From the NCBI RefSeq assembly GCF_004123835.1, contig NZ_MZMU01000010.1:431498-495497 (forward strand): a DNA stretch of 64,000 nucleotides, written 5' to 3'. Shown one piece after another: positions 44,824-54,179 of the stretch (positions are counted from its first letter, which is position 1; each line of letters begins with the position of its first letter). This stretch comes from Rhizobium leguminosarum (GTDB lineage: Bacteria; Pseudomonadota; Alphaproteobacteria; Rhizobiales; Rhizobiaceae). The notes beneath the pieces were generated by a model. That model saw only the letters and a list, made by a program, of their open reading frames with translations, ran no database searches and had not been told where the DNA came from. The position numbers and the translations under genes were made by a program.

Positions 44824-47800
44824 ATGAGCACGGATAACAATTCCAAGACAGCTTGGATCTCGCAAGGATTCGAGGGGCTCATCGATCGGGTGCGCAAAGC
44901 CCCCGAGGATCTCCATTTTGATGTGTTAGTCGTGGGAAGCGGCTACGGCGGAGCCATGGCCGCATTCACTTTGGCTGGACGTACCACCGGGGGCCGGGTT
45001 TTGAAGGTAGGAGTGCTGGAGCGAGGTAGAGAATATCTACCCGGCTCCTTTCCCAGCGGGTTAGCGGAATTGCCGCGGCACGTCCGCCGTGACGGCAACA
45101 AAGAGGGGCTCTTCGATGTTCGTATCGGGCCGGAAGTGACAACGGTCGTGGCAAATGGCGTCGGCGGTGGGTCCCTTATTAATGCCGGGGTTCTGGAAAT
45201 CCCGTTGGAAAGCGTATTCCAGAAGCGGTGGCCACATCAGCTCAGTAGTCTCGGCACCTGGATGGAGTATTTCGAGCGAGCTCGCGAGCTGCTCGGAGGA
45301 GGAATTCCGGATGACCTTAACACCATACAAAAGCACCCGGATGGCCCTCCCCAAAAGTATCGGTCGATACGGAAGGTCGCCCCGTCGAATTTTCGCGACG
45401 CAGCTATCACCGTTGCGATGCGGGAGACGTTGAGTTCTGGCCACGTGAGGCTAAGCAAGTGCCGGCGCTGCGGCGATTGCGCAACCGGATGCAATTTCGG
45501 GGCAAAGAACTCACTTGACGTGAACCTGCTCGTGGCCGCGCAGCAGCATGGCGCGGAAATATTCAGCGGCGCAACGGTCCTCAGCATTGAACCAGGTAAT
45601 GGATTTTGGATCGTCAATTGCGTTTACACTAACGCGACCCTGAGAGCCCGCGATCGCGAAGTCCTGAGGGTGCGGGCGAGCAAGGTAATCGTGGCCGCGG
45701 GCACGTTGGGCTCTTACGAGATTATGAAACGCTCGCAGGAACTCGGCCTGTCACTCTCAGCTCCTCACCTCGGAAATCATTGTTCCACAAACGGCGACAT
45801 GCTGATAACCGACTACGCCACATCGACTTCCGTAAACACGGTCGCCGACGAGGCCGTGCAACCATCGAAGCGCGCAATCGGTCCGACCATTACGGGCGTC
45901 ATTGATCTGCGCCAGGATGCGGGGGTGCTGATCGAAGAACTGTCGGTCCCGGCAAGCCTGCGCATCGCCTTTACCGAAATCTTCTCTACAGTTGATGCGC
46001 TTCACAGCCTCGATCAGATCGATTGGACGAAACACAAGCAAGGCTTCCCGAACGATAACTATACAACTCCTGCTGCCCGAGTGCAGAATTCGGCCGTTTA
46101 TGCGGTGATGGCCGACGATGGAGCTGCCGGGCATCTCGAACTCGATGCCGAAAGACGTTGTGAGGACGATGGCACCGCAAGGATGCGTTGGGATGAACTG
46201 CCGGATCACCCCGTGTTCGACAAGGAGGTCAATACGCTTGCGGAATTCATAGGAACCTCTGGCGGGCGCATGATCCCGAACCCCTTTTGGAAGCTACTCC
46301 CCGACAACATGTCGTGGCTGCTGCAGAACAAGCGCGGTCCGCTCACTACCGTACACCCGCTCGGAGGGTGTACCATGGGCAATTGCGGGGGCGACGGGGT
46401 CGTCGACCACCTCGGTCGAGTATTCTCGACGGATGACGGTGTTCCGGTCCATGATGGGCTAGTGGTGCTAGATGGCTCGATTGTACCAACTGCACTAGGC
46501 ACGAATCCTGCTTTGACCATCGCTGCAATCGCACTTCGTGCGGCTGAGAACTTGGCAGATAATTGGGGCTATCAACTACCGCCACAAGCCGGTTCAACTG
46601 CGGAGCTGAGCAGGCCCACCTTCCGCGATACAGACAAGGCCCTCTCAGAACCGGGCACCGCCGTCGAGTGCATTGAGCGGCTCGTCGGCCCGGTACCCCT
46701 GCGAGGTAACGATGGATCGGTTGTCGAGAAAATAGTGGAGATTACACTTCGCTTTGAACAGACAGAGCTTGCCAAACTAATTTCCGGTGCGAGTAACAGC
46801 ACAACCTTGAAGGTTTCTGAGGCATCCACGCATTCAGTGCGAAGTATGCTCCGGATTTATCCCGTCAAGAAGTGGAACTTACTCCAGCAGACCTGGGCTC
46901 CTTCGGGACTTAAGGAAGACCAATTCGATGAGGCAGCCGAATTTAGCGCGCCGCTAACGGGCACTCTTCGTATCTTTGAGCGTCAAGCGACATGGGTGGT
47001 CGGAAGGATTTGGCGCGCAGGCAGCGCGTGGTTGCTGAATCGCGGCCTCCGTGATGTCTACCAAGCGCTCGTCGATGGGGATGGAGGACCAGGGTTCTGG
47101 CAGCGTGTCCGATCGGGCCTGGCGATCGCCAGCCGGTCGGGCGAAATCAGGGCGTTCGTATATGAACTTGAGGTAGGGGAGCCTGACAAGGGCCTCGCAT
47201 TGTCCCCCGACGACCACCGCATTGTTGGCACAAAGAGATTCACGTACGAACGCCGTTGCAATCCCTGGCGGCAACTCATGGAGGTCGCATTGGAGAGGTT
47301 TCCGGCGGCCGAGGGAACGCCGGCGGAACGGGTGCTGAGGCTTGACCCCAACTATCTCGCTCGCTTGGGAGTGCCGCTCTTCCGGATAACTAGGCAGCGC
47401 GACGGCGTCGCCGCTCTAGCTGAACTCGCCACCTTCTTCGGCTTCTTCCTACGGCTTCTGCTCGGATTGCATATCTGGAGTTTCCGTGCCCCTGACAAGG
47501 ACACAGGGCCAACGAAACCCATTGACTTCAGGCCACCGGCCGTTCTCAAAATACCTGGGGGCGGTACCGTCCAAGCGGTGAGGCAAACGATTGTCATCGG
47601 ACCCAGAAAGCCCGATCTCGGAGGCAACACGTCTACGGCTAAGTTGCTGCTGACCCGATATCCAAATCCTGGTACGGCGAAGCGACCGCTGGTGATGTTT
47701 CACGGGTACAGCGCAGGTGGAACGACATTCGCCCACCACGCTGTAGATCCGAACTTTGCCAGCTATTTCTGGAAGACGGGTCGGGACGTCTGGATTGCTG

Positions 47801-50439
47801 ACTTAAGGATAAGTCCCGCGCATCCGACCGCGGCGGATGCTTGGAGTTTCGACCAAGTGGGCGCGGAGGACGTCACCACCGTTTTGAAGTTCGTCGCCTC
47901 ACAGGCAAACGGCAACAAGGTCGATGTCATCGCTCACTGCATGGGAGCGGTCTACTTCAGCATTGCCGCACTCTCGGGAAAGTTGGGCCAGATAGTGGAC
48001 CGCGCGGCGTTTATTCAGGTCGGTCCTCTGATGGTGTTCACACCGGCCAACATTTTCCGCGCCTACGTTTTGCGTTATCTGCTTGAGTTTCTGCCGGATG
48101 CCTACAGTTTCAATCCGCAGAGTCCCACTCTTGCTGACGACCTTTGGGATCGGGTACTATCGACGCTTCCTTATCCAATCGAAGAATTCGACATTGAGAA
48201 TCCGGTTTGGCCGTGGAAGCGAACTCCATGGACACGCACGCGTCATCGTATGGATGCACTCTACGGCCGTGCCTTCAATGCTGCGAACATGGATCCGCAC
48301 ACACTCCGATTTATCAAAGAACACTTCGGTGCCATGAGCCTAAAGACCGTATCGAAGACCTTGCACTTCGTGCGCTACGCCATGATGACGGATTTCCATG
48401 GCAAGAATGAACTCGTGTCGCGCGATAATTTCGCGGCTCATTGGAATTTTCCGACTCTCAGCATTCATGGCACGGATACCGGCCTCACTCATCCTTCAAC
48501 CGTGGACCGCATGCGAAAAGTTCTGAAAGACGCAGGGCGCATCTATGATGAGCCGTTCCTCAACAAAGGTGCGGGCCATCAAGACGCGGTGGTGGGAAAG
48601 CCAAGGCACGCGACGCTGAGAAGAATCGAGCAGTTCCTCGACTCGAATTTTCCGAAGGCCGGCACGCCCGACACCGAGGTCACGGCATACCCGCCATGGA
48701 TCGGGCCGGTCCTTACGGTGGAACCCCAGCAAGGCAGAACTGCTCTCGTCATACGACTCGGGTCGGTGCCTTATCTGCGGAGAGCAGAGGCCGTCATCAT
48801 GTTGCGCGTTCGGGTCGATGAGAATGGTATCGGCAGGCCGGATGGCCTGCCATGGGACCTAAGCTACGTAACGACGCACATGATGATCTACTGGTCACCA
48901 GACCTGCAAAAGGACGGCTGGGCTGTTTTCGAAGCGCCGCTTCCGCAGTCCATGCCGGGTTCCCCCGGCAATGCACTGCTTGTGCTCCTCGCCTATGCGG
49001 AGGACAGAGTCACGCCGCCATTCGTTCCGGAAAGTTTCTATGCAGTTTCCAAAGACGAGAAGGTCTTTGAAGCGGACCACCTAAGGTCTAACGCCGATCC
49101 CACAAAGGAAGTTGTGGGATTTGACTATCGGGTTTTCGAACGGTTTTCGGAAGCTGCGCTGGCCGCGGTCAACCGGTCGCGACCCGACCAGAACGCCAGC
49201 GCCGTTCCCACGTCCTTGCAGCAGGGCGATTCATTTGGGCAGGCAGCATTGGACCGACTCGTCGAAGGCGGGCGCGATCTGATGGACGGAGTTGTCCCGT
49301 ACGATCCTCCCCAGGCGGCTCCGGTGGGTCCGTTGCCGAGCGGCACAAGCTTCATCATAGCCTCGTGCCAATACCCCGCAGGCTTTGTGGATGCAGCGCT
49401 TGCTTACCGATCATACTCCCGCGTTGGCGAACGGGTCGATGCTGCTAAGGGCATCAAACCGAAATTCGCCCTCTTCGTTGGGGATCAGGTGTATGTGGAT
49501 CCGACTGCCGGCCTCTACGATCCAGCCCAGGAGGATGATCGTTATCGGCTTCCATACGAGACTTGGTTGAGAGAGCCAAGCGTACGCAACGTCCTACGTC
49601 GCATTCCATCCTTCATGCTCTTGGACGACCACGAAATCGACGACAACTGGGAGCCACTCTCCGACCCGGATCTTGAGTGCAATCAAGAAAAGCTGAGGGC
49701 CGGCAAGAAGGCGTTCCGCAAATACCAACGCGGGATGAACGCGGACCTGCAGGCGTTCGAGTTCGACGGGTATCCTTTCTTTATGCTGGATACCCGGACT
49801 GAAAGGTCACATCGTAGAGTCGATGCAAGCCTCGAGCGCGCACATTTGTTTCAGCCCGGCGACAACGAAACGATGGGAAAGCTCAAGTGCTGGCTCAAGG
49901 ACTCGCGCCCCGGACCCAAGTTTATCGTGACACCCGCGATGTTCCTTCCACGCCATCGCCGCGCAATTCAGCGCGATGCCCGTCTCACATCTAGCAACCT
50001 GAGCGCGCTGCATTCGGATGGTTGGGACGGATATCCCGCCAGCATGGCAGAGGTTCTAGGATTTATTGCTTCTCAGCGCATCCAACATGTCGTGTTCCTC
50101 TCCGGAGACGAGCACAGAGGCTGCATTGCGAGTGCCCAATTGACAGGCAAAGACGATGGGAACCTGATAACCACCGTCCACTCAATTCATACCGCGGCAA
50201 TGTACGCTCCGTACCCTTTCGCGAACAGCATCGACGAAGATATCGTGGAACGGGAGTGCTTTGAGTTTGAGTACTCAGCCGTTGACTATGGATGCACCGT
50301 GACAGCCACCCGACCGCCTCCCGGAGACGGGGCGACGTTTTTTTTCGTCCGCCAGGACGAAGGACGTTGGAAACTAGATTATGAGTTCGCCGGGTCTGTC
50401 CAGACCATCGTTATCGGCGAAATGCATGAAGACGCGTGA
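44824..50439 (+). CDS. Trifunctional fusion: GMC/cholesterol-oxidase-like flavoenzyme, alpha/beta hydrolase, PhoD-like metallophosphatase
   Basis: An 1871-residue protein without signal peptide. Domain 1 (about 30-590) has the FAD motif VVGSGYGG (38-43), a cysteine cluster CRRCGDCATGC (about 213-223) and the GMC end HPLGGC.MGNCGGDGVVD, then GTNPALTIAA. A linker domain follows. The alpha/beta hydrolase (about 940-1340) has oxyanion HGYSAGG and IAHCMGA (about 1038), with cysteine at the nucleophile position. After another linker, a PhoD-like phosphatase (about 1500-1860) has FVGDQVYVD, LLDDHEIDDNW and LSGDEHRGC. Start at ATG 44824, with GGAGGG just before it. Likely role: oxidising and hydrolysing a lipid-like or steroid-like substrate; unproven. 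Confidence 0.85.
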   Translation: MSTDNNSKTAWISQGFEGLIDRVRKAPEDLHFDVLVVGSGYGGAMAAFTLAGRTTGGRVLKVGVLERGREYLPGSFPSGLAELPRHVRRDGNKEGLFDVRIGPEVTTVVANGVGGGSLINAGVLEIPLESVFQKRWPHQLSSLGTWMEYFERARELLGGGIPDDLNTIQKHPDGPPQKYRSIRKVAPSNFRDAAITVAMRETLSSGHVRLSKCRRCGDCATGCNFGAKNSLDVNLLVAAQQHGAEIFSGATVLSIEPGNGFWIVNCVYTNATLRARDREVLRVRASKVIVAAGTLGSYEIMKRSQELGLSLSAPHLGNHCSTNGDMLITDYATSTSVNTVADEAVQPSKRAIGPTITGVIDLRQDAGVLIEELSVPASLRIAFTEIFSTVDALHSLDQIDWTKHKQGFPNDNYTTPAARVQNSAVYAVMADDGAAGHLELDAERRCEDDGTARMRWDELPDHPVFDKEVNTLAEFIGTSGGRMIPNPFWKLLPDNMSWLLQNKRGPLTTVHPLGGCTMGNCGGDGVVDHLGRVFSTDDGVPVHDGLVVLDGSIVPTALGTNPALTIAAIALRAAENLADNWGYQLPPQAGSTAELSRPTFRDTDKALSEPGTAVECIERLVGPVPLRGNDGSVVEKIVEITLRFEQTELAKLISGASNSTTLKVSEASTHSVRSMLRIYPVKKWNLLQQTWAPSGLKEDQFDEAAEFSAPLTGTLRIFERQATWVVGRIWRAGSAWLLNRGLRDVYQALVDGDGGPGFWQRVRSGLAIASRSGEIRAFVYELEVGEPDKGLALSPDDHRIVGTKRFTYERRCNPWRQLMEVALERFPAAEGTPAERVLRLDPNYLARLGVPLFRITRQRDGVAALAELATFFGFFLRLLLGLHIWSFRAPDKDTGPTKPIDFRPPAVLKIPGGGTVQAVRQTIVIGPRKPDLGGNTSTAKLLLTRYPNPGTAKRPLVMFHGYSAGGTTFAHHAVDPNFASYFWKTGRDVWIADLRISPAHPTAADAWSFDQVGAEDVTTVLKFVASQANGNKVDVIAHCMGAVYFSIAALSGKLGQIVDRAAFIQVGPLMVFTPANIFRAYVLRYLLEFLPDAYSFNPQSPTLADDLWDRVLSTLPYPIEEFDIENPVWPWKRTPWTRTRHRMDALYGRAFNAANMDPHTLRFIKEHFGAMSLKTVSKTLHFVRYAMMTDFHGKNELVSRDNFAAHWNFPTLSIHGTDTGLTHPSTVDRMRKVLKDAGRIYDEPFLNKGAGHQDAVVGKPRHATLRRIEQFLDSNFPKAGTPDTEVTAYPPWIGPVLTVEPQQGRTALVIRLGSVPYLRRAEAVIMLRVRVDENGIGRPDGLPWDLSYVTTHMMIYWSPDLQKDGWAVFEAPLPQSMPGSPGNALLVLLAYAEDRVTPPFVPESFYAVSKDEKVFEADHLRSNADPTKEVVGFDYRVFERFSEAALAAVNRSRPDQNASAVPTSLQQGDSFGQAALDRLVEGGRDLMDGVVPYDPPQAAPVGPLPSGTSFIIASCQYPAGFVDAALAYRSYSRVGERVDAAKGIKPKFALFVGDQVYVDPTAGLYDPAQEDDRYRLPYETWLREPSVRNVLRRIPSFMLLDDHEIDDNWEPLSDPDLECNQEKLRAGKKAFRKYQRGMNADLQAFEFDGYPFFMLDTRTERSHRRVDASLERAHLFQPGDNETMGKLKCWLKDSRPGPKFIVTPAMFLPRHRRAIQRDARLTSSNLSALHSDGWDGYPASMAEVLGFIASQRIQHVVFLSGDEHRGCIASAQLTGKDDGNLITTVHSIHTAAMYAPYPFANSIDEDIVERECFEFEYSAVDYGCTVTATRPPPGDGATFFFVRQDEGRWKLDYEFAGSVQTIVIGEMHEDA

Positions 50440-50785
50440 TAGCCTGCAAGAAACTTGGCTGTTCAGTCGCTTCCGCCTGAAGACTCGTTGGTCTTCGGCA
50501 CCCGCGTAGCCCTGATCCTCGATGTCAGTGTGTGCTCATTCTCCGACTGCGACGCGAGCGACTCAATGCCAGCGAAACCATCTTAGGATAAAAATCCCAA
50601 AAATAGCTACCATCCTGATCTTCGAAAATCTTAAGCTGGGTACCTCGAAAATCACCCTGAAATTTCCGGAAATTCTAACGCACTCGACACGAACAAACAC
50701 CCCTTGACGCGTTCCCCTCTTTGAGAAATGCTAAGATGTCAGACCAATTCTCGAGGTCGGCTGCCTGATAAGAAAATGGGGAACC
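50440..50785. other. 346-base gap: AT-rich tail and GntR-type promoter
   Basis: The first 250 bases are unusually AT-rich for this window and contain no gene I can support. The last 85 bases hold a TTGACG box (50704-50709) and an extended -10 TGCTAAGAT (50729-50737); 22 bases between them is too long for a sigma-70 pair, so the extended -10 may act alone. ATGTCAGACCA (50736-50746) overlaps the -10 and matches seven of eight positions of the FadR-type operator TNGTNNNACNA. Confidence 0.5.
50729..50746 (+). promoter_or_regulatory. Extended -10 overlapping a FadR-type GntR operator
   Basis: TGCTAAGAT is an extended -10 of the TGnTATAAT form, and it runs directly into ATGTCAGACCA, a near-match to the FadR/FCD subfamily half-site pair GT...AC. 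The site lies 40 bases upstream of the GntR gene, suggesting the regulator represses its own operon. Confidence 0.5.
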
Positions 50786-51508
50786 ATGAAGGCAAATAGC
50801 AGCGACAGGCCGGTGATCCGGCCGCTTCCGGTCATGGACCGCGCGCGTCAGGTGACCGATGCGCTGGCGGATTATGTCGAGGAAGCGCGATTGAAGGCGG
50901 GCGACCGGTTGCCGGCCGAGCGCGAGCTGATGGCAGCCCTTGCCGTCGGCCGCTCGACAATTCGCGAGGCGATCCGCCATTTCCAGGCGCTCGGCGTCAT
51001 CGAGACGCGCAAGGGCAGCGGCACCTATCTGCTGAAACCGGTTTCCAGGGCGACGATCCACATGCCGCTGTCGCTCGACACGGTTCATCTGCGCGACGTG
51101 CTGTTGCAGACGCTGGAGGTCCGCCGCGGCATCGAATGCGAGGCGGGCATGGTCGCGGCGCGGCGGCGCACCGAAAAGGACCTCGTCGTCATCGAGGAAA
51201 AGCTGAACGCGATGGAGCGGGTGCACTTGGAGAAGGGCACCTCCGGGCCGGAGGATCTGGCCTTCCATCTCGCCGTCTATGACGCCGCCCACAATCCGCT
51301 GTTTCGCCAGCTTCTCGAGCAGATGCGCGAGACCTTCGAGCGTTTCTGGGAGCATCCCTTCGACCGGCAGGATTTCGCGCGCCGGTCCTTTCCCTTTCAC
51401 CGCGCCCTTTTTAACGCGATCGCTGCCGGGGATCCCGAAGCGGCGCGTGCCGAAACATTGAAAATTCTCGATATCGTCGAGGAAGACATCAAGGAAATGT
51501 CCAAATGA
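50786..51508 (+). CDS. GntR-family regulator, FadR (FCD) subfamily
   Basis: A 240-residue regulator. The winged helix includes RLKAGDRLPAERELMAALAV, then GRSTIREAIRHFQALGVIE. The all-helical FCD domain carries the metal-site histidines in EDLAFHLAVYDAAHN and FPFHRALFNAIAAGD, then ARAETLKIL. It heads the operon with the PLP enzyme and ABC importer. Its stop overlaps the next start by 4 bases (ATGA). The effector is probably a substrate of that enzyme or transporter. Confidence 0.9.
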   Translation: MKANSSDRPVIRPLPVMDRARQVTDALADYVEEARLKAGDRLPAERELMAALAVGRSTIREAIRHFQALGVIETRKGSGTYLLKPVSRATIHMPLSLDTVHLRDVLLQTLEVRRGIECEAGMVAARRRTEKDLVVIEEKLNAMERVHLEKGTSGPEDLAFHLAVYDAAHNPLFRQLLEQMRETFERFWEHPFDRQDFARRSFPFHRALFNAIAAGDPEAARAETLKILDIVEEDIKEMSK

Positions 51509-52677
51509 GCAACGGCGCAGAACCGTTCGATCTTGCTTCCCTCATCACCGCGCATGACGAAGGCAACTTCGCAGACGCCGTCGTGCCGCCGATTTTCCAG
51601 ACCTCGCTTTTCACCTTTTCCGATTACGACGACATGATCGCCTCCTATCGCGGCGAGAAGGTGCGGCCGATCTATACGCGTGGCCTGAACCCGACGGTGC
51701 GCGCCTTCGAGGAGATGCTGGCAAAGCTCGAAGAGGCCGAGGATGCGCTGGGTTTTGCCAGCGGCATGGCGGCGATTTCGTCGGCGGTGCTGAGCTTCGT
51801 CGAGCCGGGCGACCGCATCGTCGCTGTCAAGCACGTCTATCCCGATGCCTTCCGGCTGTTCGGCACCATCCTGAAGCGGATGAAGATCGAGGTGACCTAT
51901 GTCGACGGGCGCGACGAGGAGGCGGTCGCCAAGGCGCTGCCCGGCGCCAAGCTGTTCTACATGGAAAGCCCGACGAGCTGGGTGATGGAGGCGCATGATG
52001 TCGGCGCCCTCGCCGCACTCGCCAGACAACACGGCGCCATCTCGATAATCGACAACAGCTGGGCAAGCCCGTTCTTCCAGCGGCCGCTGACACTCGGCGT
52101 CGATCTCGTCATTCATTCGGCCTCGAAATATCTCGGCGGCCACAGCGATGTGGTGGCGGGCGTCATCGCCGGCTCGAAGGCGATGATTGCGCGCGTCAAG
52201 GCCGAGGCCTATCCCTATCTCGGCGGCAAGCTTTCGCCGTTCGACGCCTGGCTGCTGATCCGCGGGTTGCGCACGCTGCCGCTGCGCATGCGGGCTCATG
52301 AGGCATCCGGCCTCGAAATCGCCAGGCGCCTGCAGAAGCTCGACGTTGTGGAGGCGGTCTGCCACCCGGGGCTCGCCAACCGCCTGCCCGCCGGGCTCAA
52401 CGGCACCTCGGGCCTGTTTTCCTTCATCTTCCGCGACGGCGTCGATATCCGCACCTTCGCCGATCATCTCAAGCTCTTCAAATTGGGTGTAAGCTGGGGT
52501 GGGCATGAAAGCCTGATCGTACCGGGCGAGGTGGTGCTGCAGCAGAAGGCGCAGCCGAATTCTGCGCAAACCTTCGGCATCCATGCGCGATCCGTACGCC
52601 TCCATGTTGGTCTCGAAGGAACCGAGGCCTTGTGGAGAGACATCGAGGAGGCGCTCGCCGCCGCCTCGCAATCCTGA
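51505..52677 (+). CDS. PLP-dependent trans-sulfuration family enzyme (Cys/Met metabolism)
   Basis: A 390-residue fold-type I PLP enzyme of the cystathionine gamma-synthase/beta-lyase family. The Schiff-base lysine lies in HSASKYLGGHSDVVAG (about residue 209), preceded by IDNSWASPFFQRPL, with the arginine-rich YTRGLNPTVRAFEEMLAKLE at the N-terminus and GHESLIVPG near the C-terminus. Length and motifs fit lyases that release amine or sulfide from a cysteine- or homocysteine-like substrate. It is coupled to the GntR gene and followed by a sugar-type importer, so its substrate is probably imported by it. The exact reaction cannot be told from sequence. Confidence 0.85.
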   Translation: MSNGAEPFDLASLITAHDEGNFADAVVPPIFQTSLFTFSDYDDMIASYRGEKVRPIYTRGLNPTVRAFEEMLAKLEEAEDALGFASGMAAISSAVLSFVEPGDRIVAVKHVYPDAFRLFGTILKRMKIEVTYVDGRDEEAVAKALPGAKLFYMESPTSWVMEAHDVGALAALARQHGAISIIDNSWASPFFQRPLTLGVDLVIHSASKYLGGHSDVVAGVIAGSKAMIARVKAEAYPYLGGKLSPFDAWLLIRGLRTLPLRMRAHEASGLEIARRLQKLDVVEAVCHPGLANRLPAGLNGTSGLFSFIFRDGVDIRTFADHLKLFKLGVSWGGHESLIVPGEVVLQQKAQPNSAQTFGIHARSVRLHVGLEGTEALWRDIEEALAAASQS

Positions 52678-52709
52678 AACCCAAGAACCTAAAAAGGGGG
52701 AACTGAGCC

Positions 52710-53969
52710 ATGAAAAAACTAATAATCTCGACGCTCTTTGCTTCGATGATGGCGGGTACGGCCTTTGCCGATACGACGCTGAAGCTCGTCGAAGTCATCA
52801 CCAGCCCGGAGCGCACCGAAACGCTGAAATCGATCGTCGGCAAATTCGAAGCCGCCAATCCCGGCACCAAGGTCGACATCATCTCGCTGCCCTGGAACGA
52901 AGCCTTCCAGAAATTCGCCACTATGGTGTCGGCCGGCGACGTGCCCGATGTGATGGAAATGCCCGATACCTGGCTGTCGCTCTATGCCAATAACGGCATG
53001 CTCGAGAGCCTGGAGCCCTACCTCGAAAAGTGGGAGCACACCAAGGAGCTGACGCCGCGCGCGCTCGAACTCGGCCGCGACGTCAAGAACACCGCCTATA
53101 TGCTGCCCTACGGCTTCTATCTCAGGGCGATGTTCTACAACAAGAAGCTGCTTGCCGAAGCCGGCGTCGCCGCGCCGCCGAAGACGATGGAGGAATTCAC
53201 CGCCGCTTCGGAAAAGGTTTCCAAACTGCCAGGCAAATACGGCTACTGCATGCGCGGCGGAGCGGGCGGCCTCAACGGCTGGATGATCTTTGCCGCCACG
53301 ATGGCCGGCTCGAACAAGTATTTCAACGACGACGGCACCTCGACGATGAACAGCCCCGGCTGGGCCAAGGGAATCGAATGGATGGTCGACCTCTACAAGA
53401 AGGGCTATGCGCCGAAGGACAGCGTCAACTGGGGCTTCAACGAAGTCGTTGCCGGCTTCTATTCCGGCACCTGCGCTTTCCTCGACCAGGATCCCGATGC
53501 GCTGATCGCCATTGCCGAACGCATGAAGAAGGAGGATTTCGGCGTCATGCCGCTGCCGAAGGGTCCGGATGGCAAGTCCTTCCCGACGATCGGCTATGGC
53601 GGCTGGTCGATGTTTTCGACCAGCGGCAACAAGGACCTCTCCTGGAAGCTGATCGCCACCCTCGAAGGGCCGGAAGGCAATATCGAGTGGAACAAGCGCA
53701 TCGGCGCCCTGCCGGCCTATACGGCGGCCGAGAAGGATCCCTTCTATGCCGGTGACCAGTTCAAGGGCTGGTTCGAGGAACTGGCCGACCCGAACACGGT
53801 ACCAACAGTCATGCCGACCTACCTCGAGGAATTCGCCTTCTTCAAGGATTCGCTGGCGATCAAGACCTCGCAGCAGGCATTGCTCGGCGATATCTCGGCG
53901 AAAGATCTGGCCGACCAGTGGGCGGAATACCTCACCAAGGCGCAGCAGAAGTTCTTGGCGAAGAAGTAG
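52710..53969 (+). CDS. ABC transporter substrate-binding protein, sugar type (family 1)
   Basis: An exported periplasmic binding protein of 419 residues. Signal peptide MKKLIISTLFASMMAGTAFA, cleavage before DTTLKL. The N-terminal lobe has KFEAANPGTKVDIISLPWNE, then KFATMVSAGDVPDVMEM; the hinge region LPYGFYLRAMFYNKKLLAEAG and PKTMEEFTAASEKVSKL are typical of MalE-like proteins. It belongs to the group of polyol/disaccharide uptake proteins. A RIME-like repeat separates it from the permease genes. Substrate: unclear, but linked to the PLP enzyme gene upstream. Confidence 0.88.
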   Translation: MKKLIISTLFASMMAGTAFADTTLKLVEVITSPERTETLKSIVGKFEAANPGTKVDIISLPWNEAFQKFATMVSAGDVPDVMEMPDTWLSLYANNGMLESLEPYLEKWEHTKELTPRALELGRDVKNTAYMLPYGFYLRAMFYNKKLLAEAGVAAPPKTMEEFTAASEKVSKLPGKYGYCMRGGAGGLNGWMIFAATMAGSNKYFNDDGTSTMNSPGWAKGIEWMVDLYKKGYAPKDSVNWGFNEVVAGFYSGTCAFLDQDPDALIAIAERMKKEDFGVMPLPKGPDGKSFPTIGYGGWSMFSTSGNKDLSWKLIATLEGPEGNIEWNKRIGALPAYTAAEKDPFYAGDQFKGWFEELADPNTVPTVMPTYLEEFAFFKDSLAIKTSQQALLGDISAKDLADQWAEYLTKAQQKFLAKK

Positions 53970-53994
53970 CAGATAGCGGGCTTTGAGCCAGAAT

Positions 53995-54111
53995 CCCCCT
54001 CATCCGCCTGCCGGCACCTTCTCCCCGCTGGGGAGAAGGGAATATGCCGCAACCTTTCCGTTCCCCTTCTCCCCTCGGGGAGAAGGTGGCCCGTAGGGTC
54101 GGATGAGGGGG
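53995..54111. repeat. RIME-like palindromic repeat inside the ABC operon
   Basis: Outer inverted repeats CCCCCTCATCCG (53995-54006) and CGGATGAGGGGG (54100-54111) enclose two copies of the palindrome CCTTCTCCCC..GGGGAGAAGG (54017-54039 and 54065-54086). This is the composition of rhizobial intergenic mosaic elements. It lies between the binding-protein and first permease genes, where it can form strong hairpins and probably sets their expression ratio. Confidence 0.8.
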
Positions 54112-54179
54112 CTCCGGGTCTCTCCATTCAAAAGCATCACAAATTCCCAACCGGGTAAGACAATGGAAATTGCAGACCG

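Noticed and set aside
50522..50707. A short plus-strand frame in the AT-rich gap.
   Set aside because: No ribosome site and the composition is that of non-coding AT-rich DNA; it runs into the promoter region.
53995..54111. CRISPR-like array at the repeated CTTCTCCCC palindromes.
   Set aside because: Only two palindromic copies within an outer inverted repeat, with no regular spacers: a RIME-like element.
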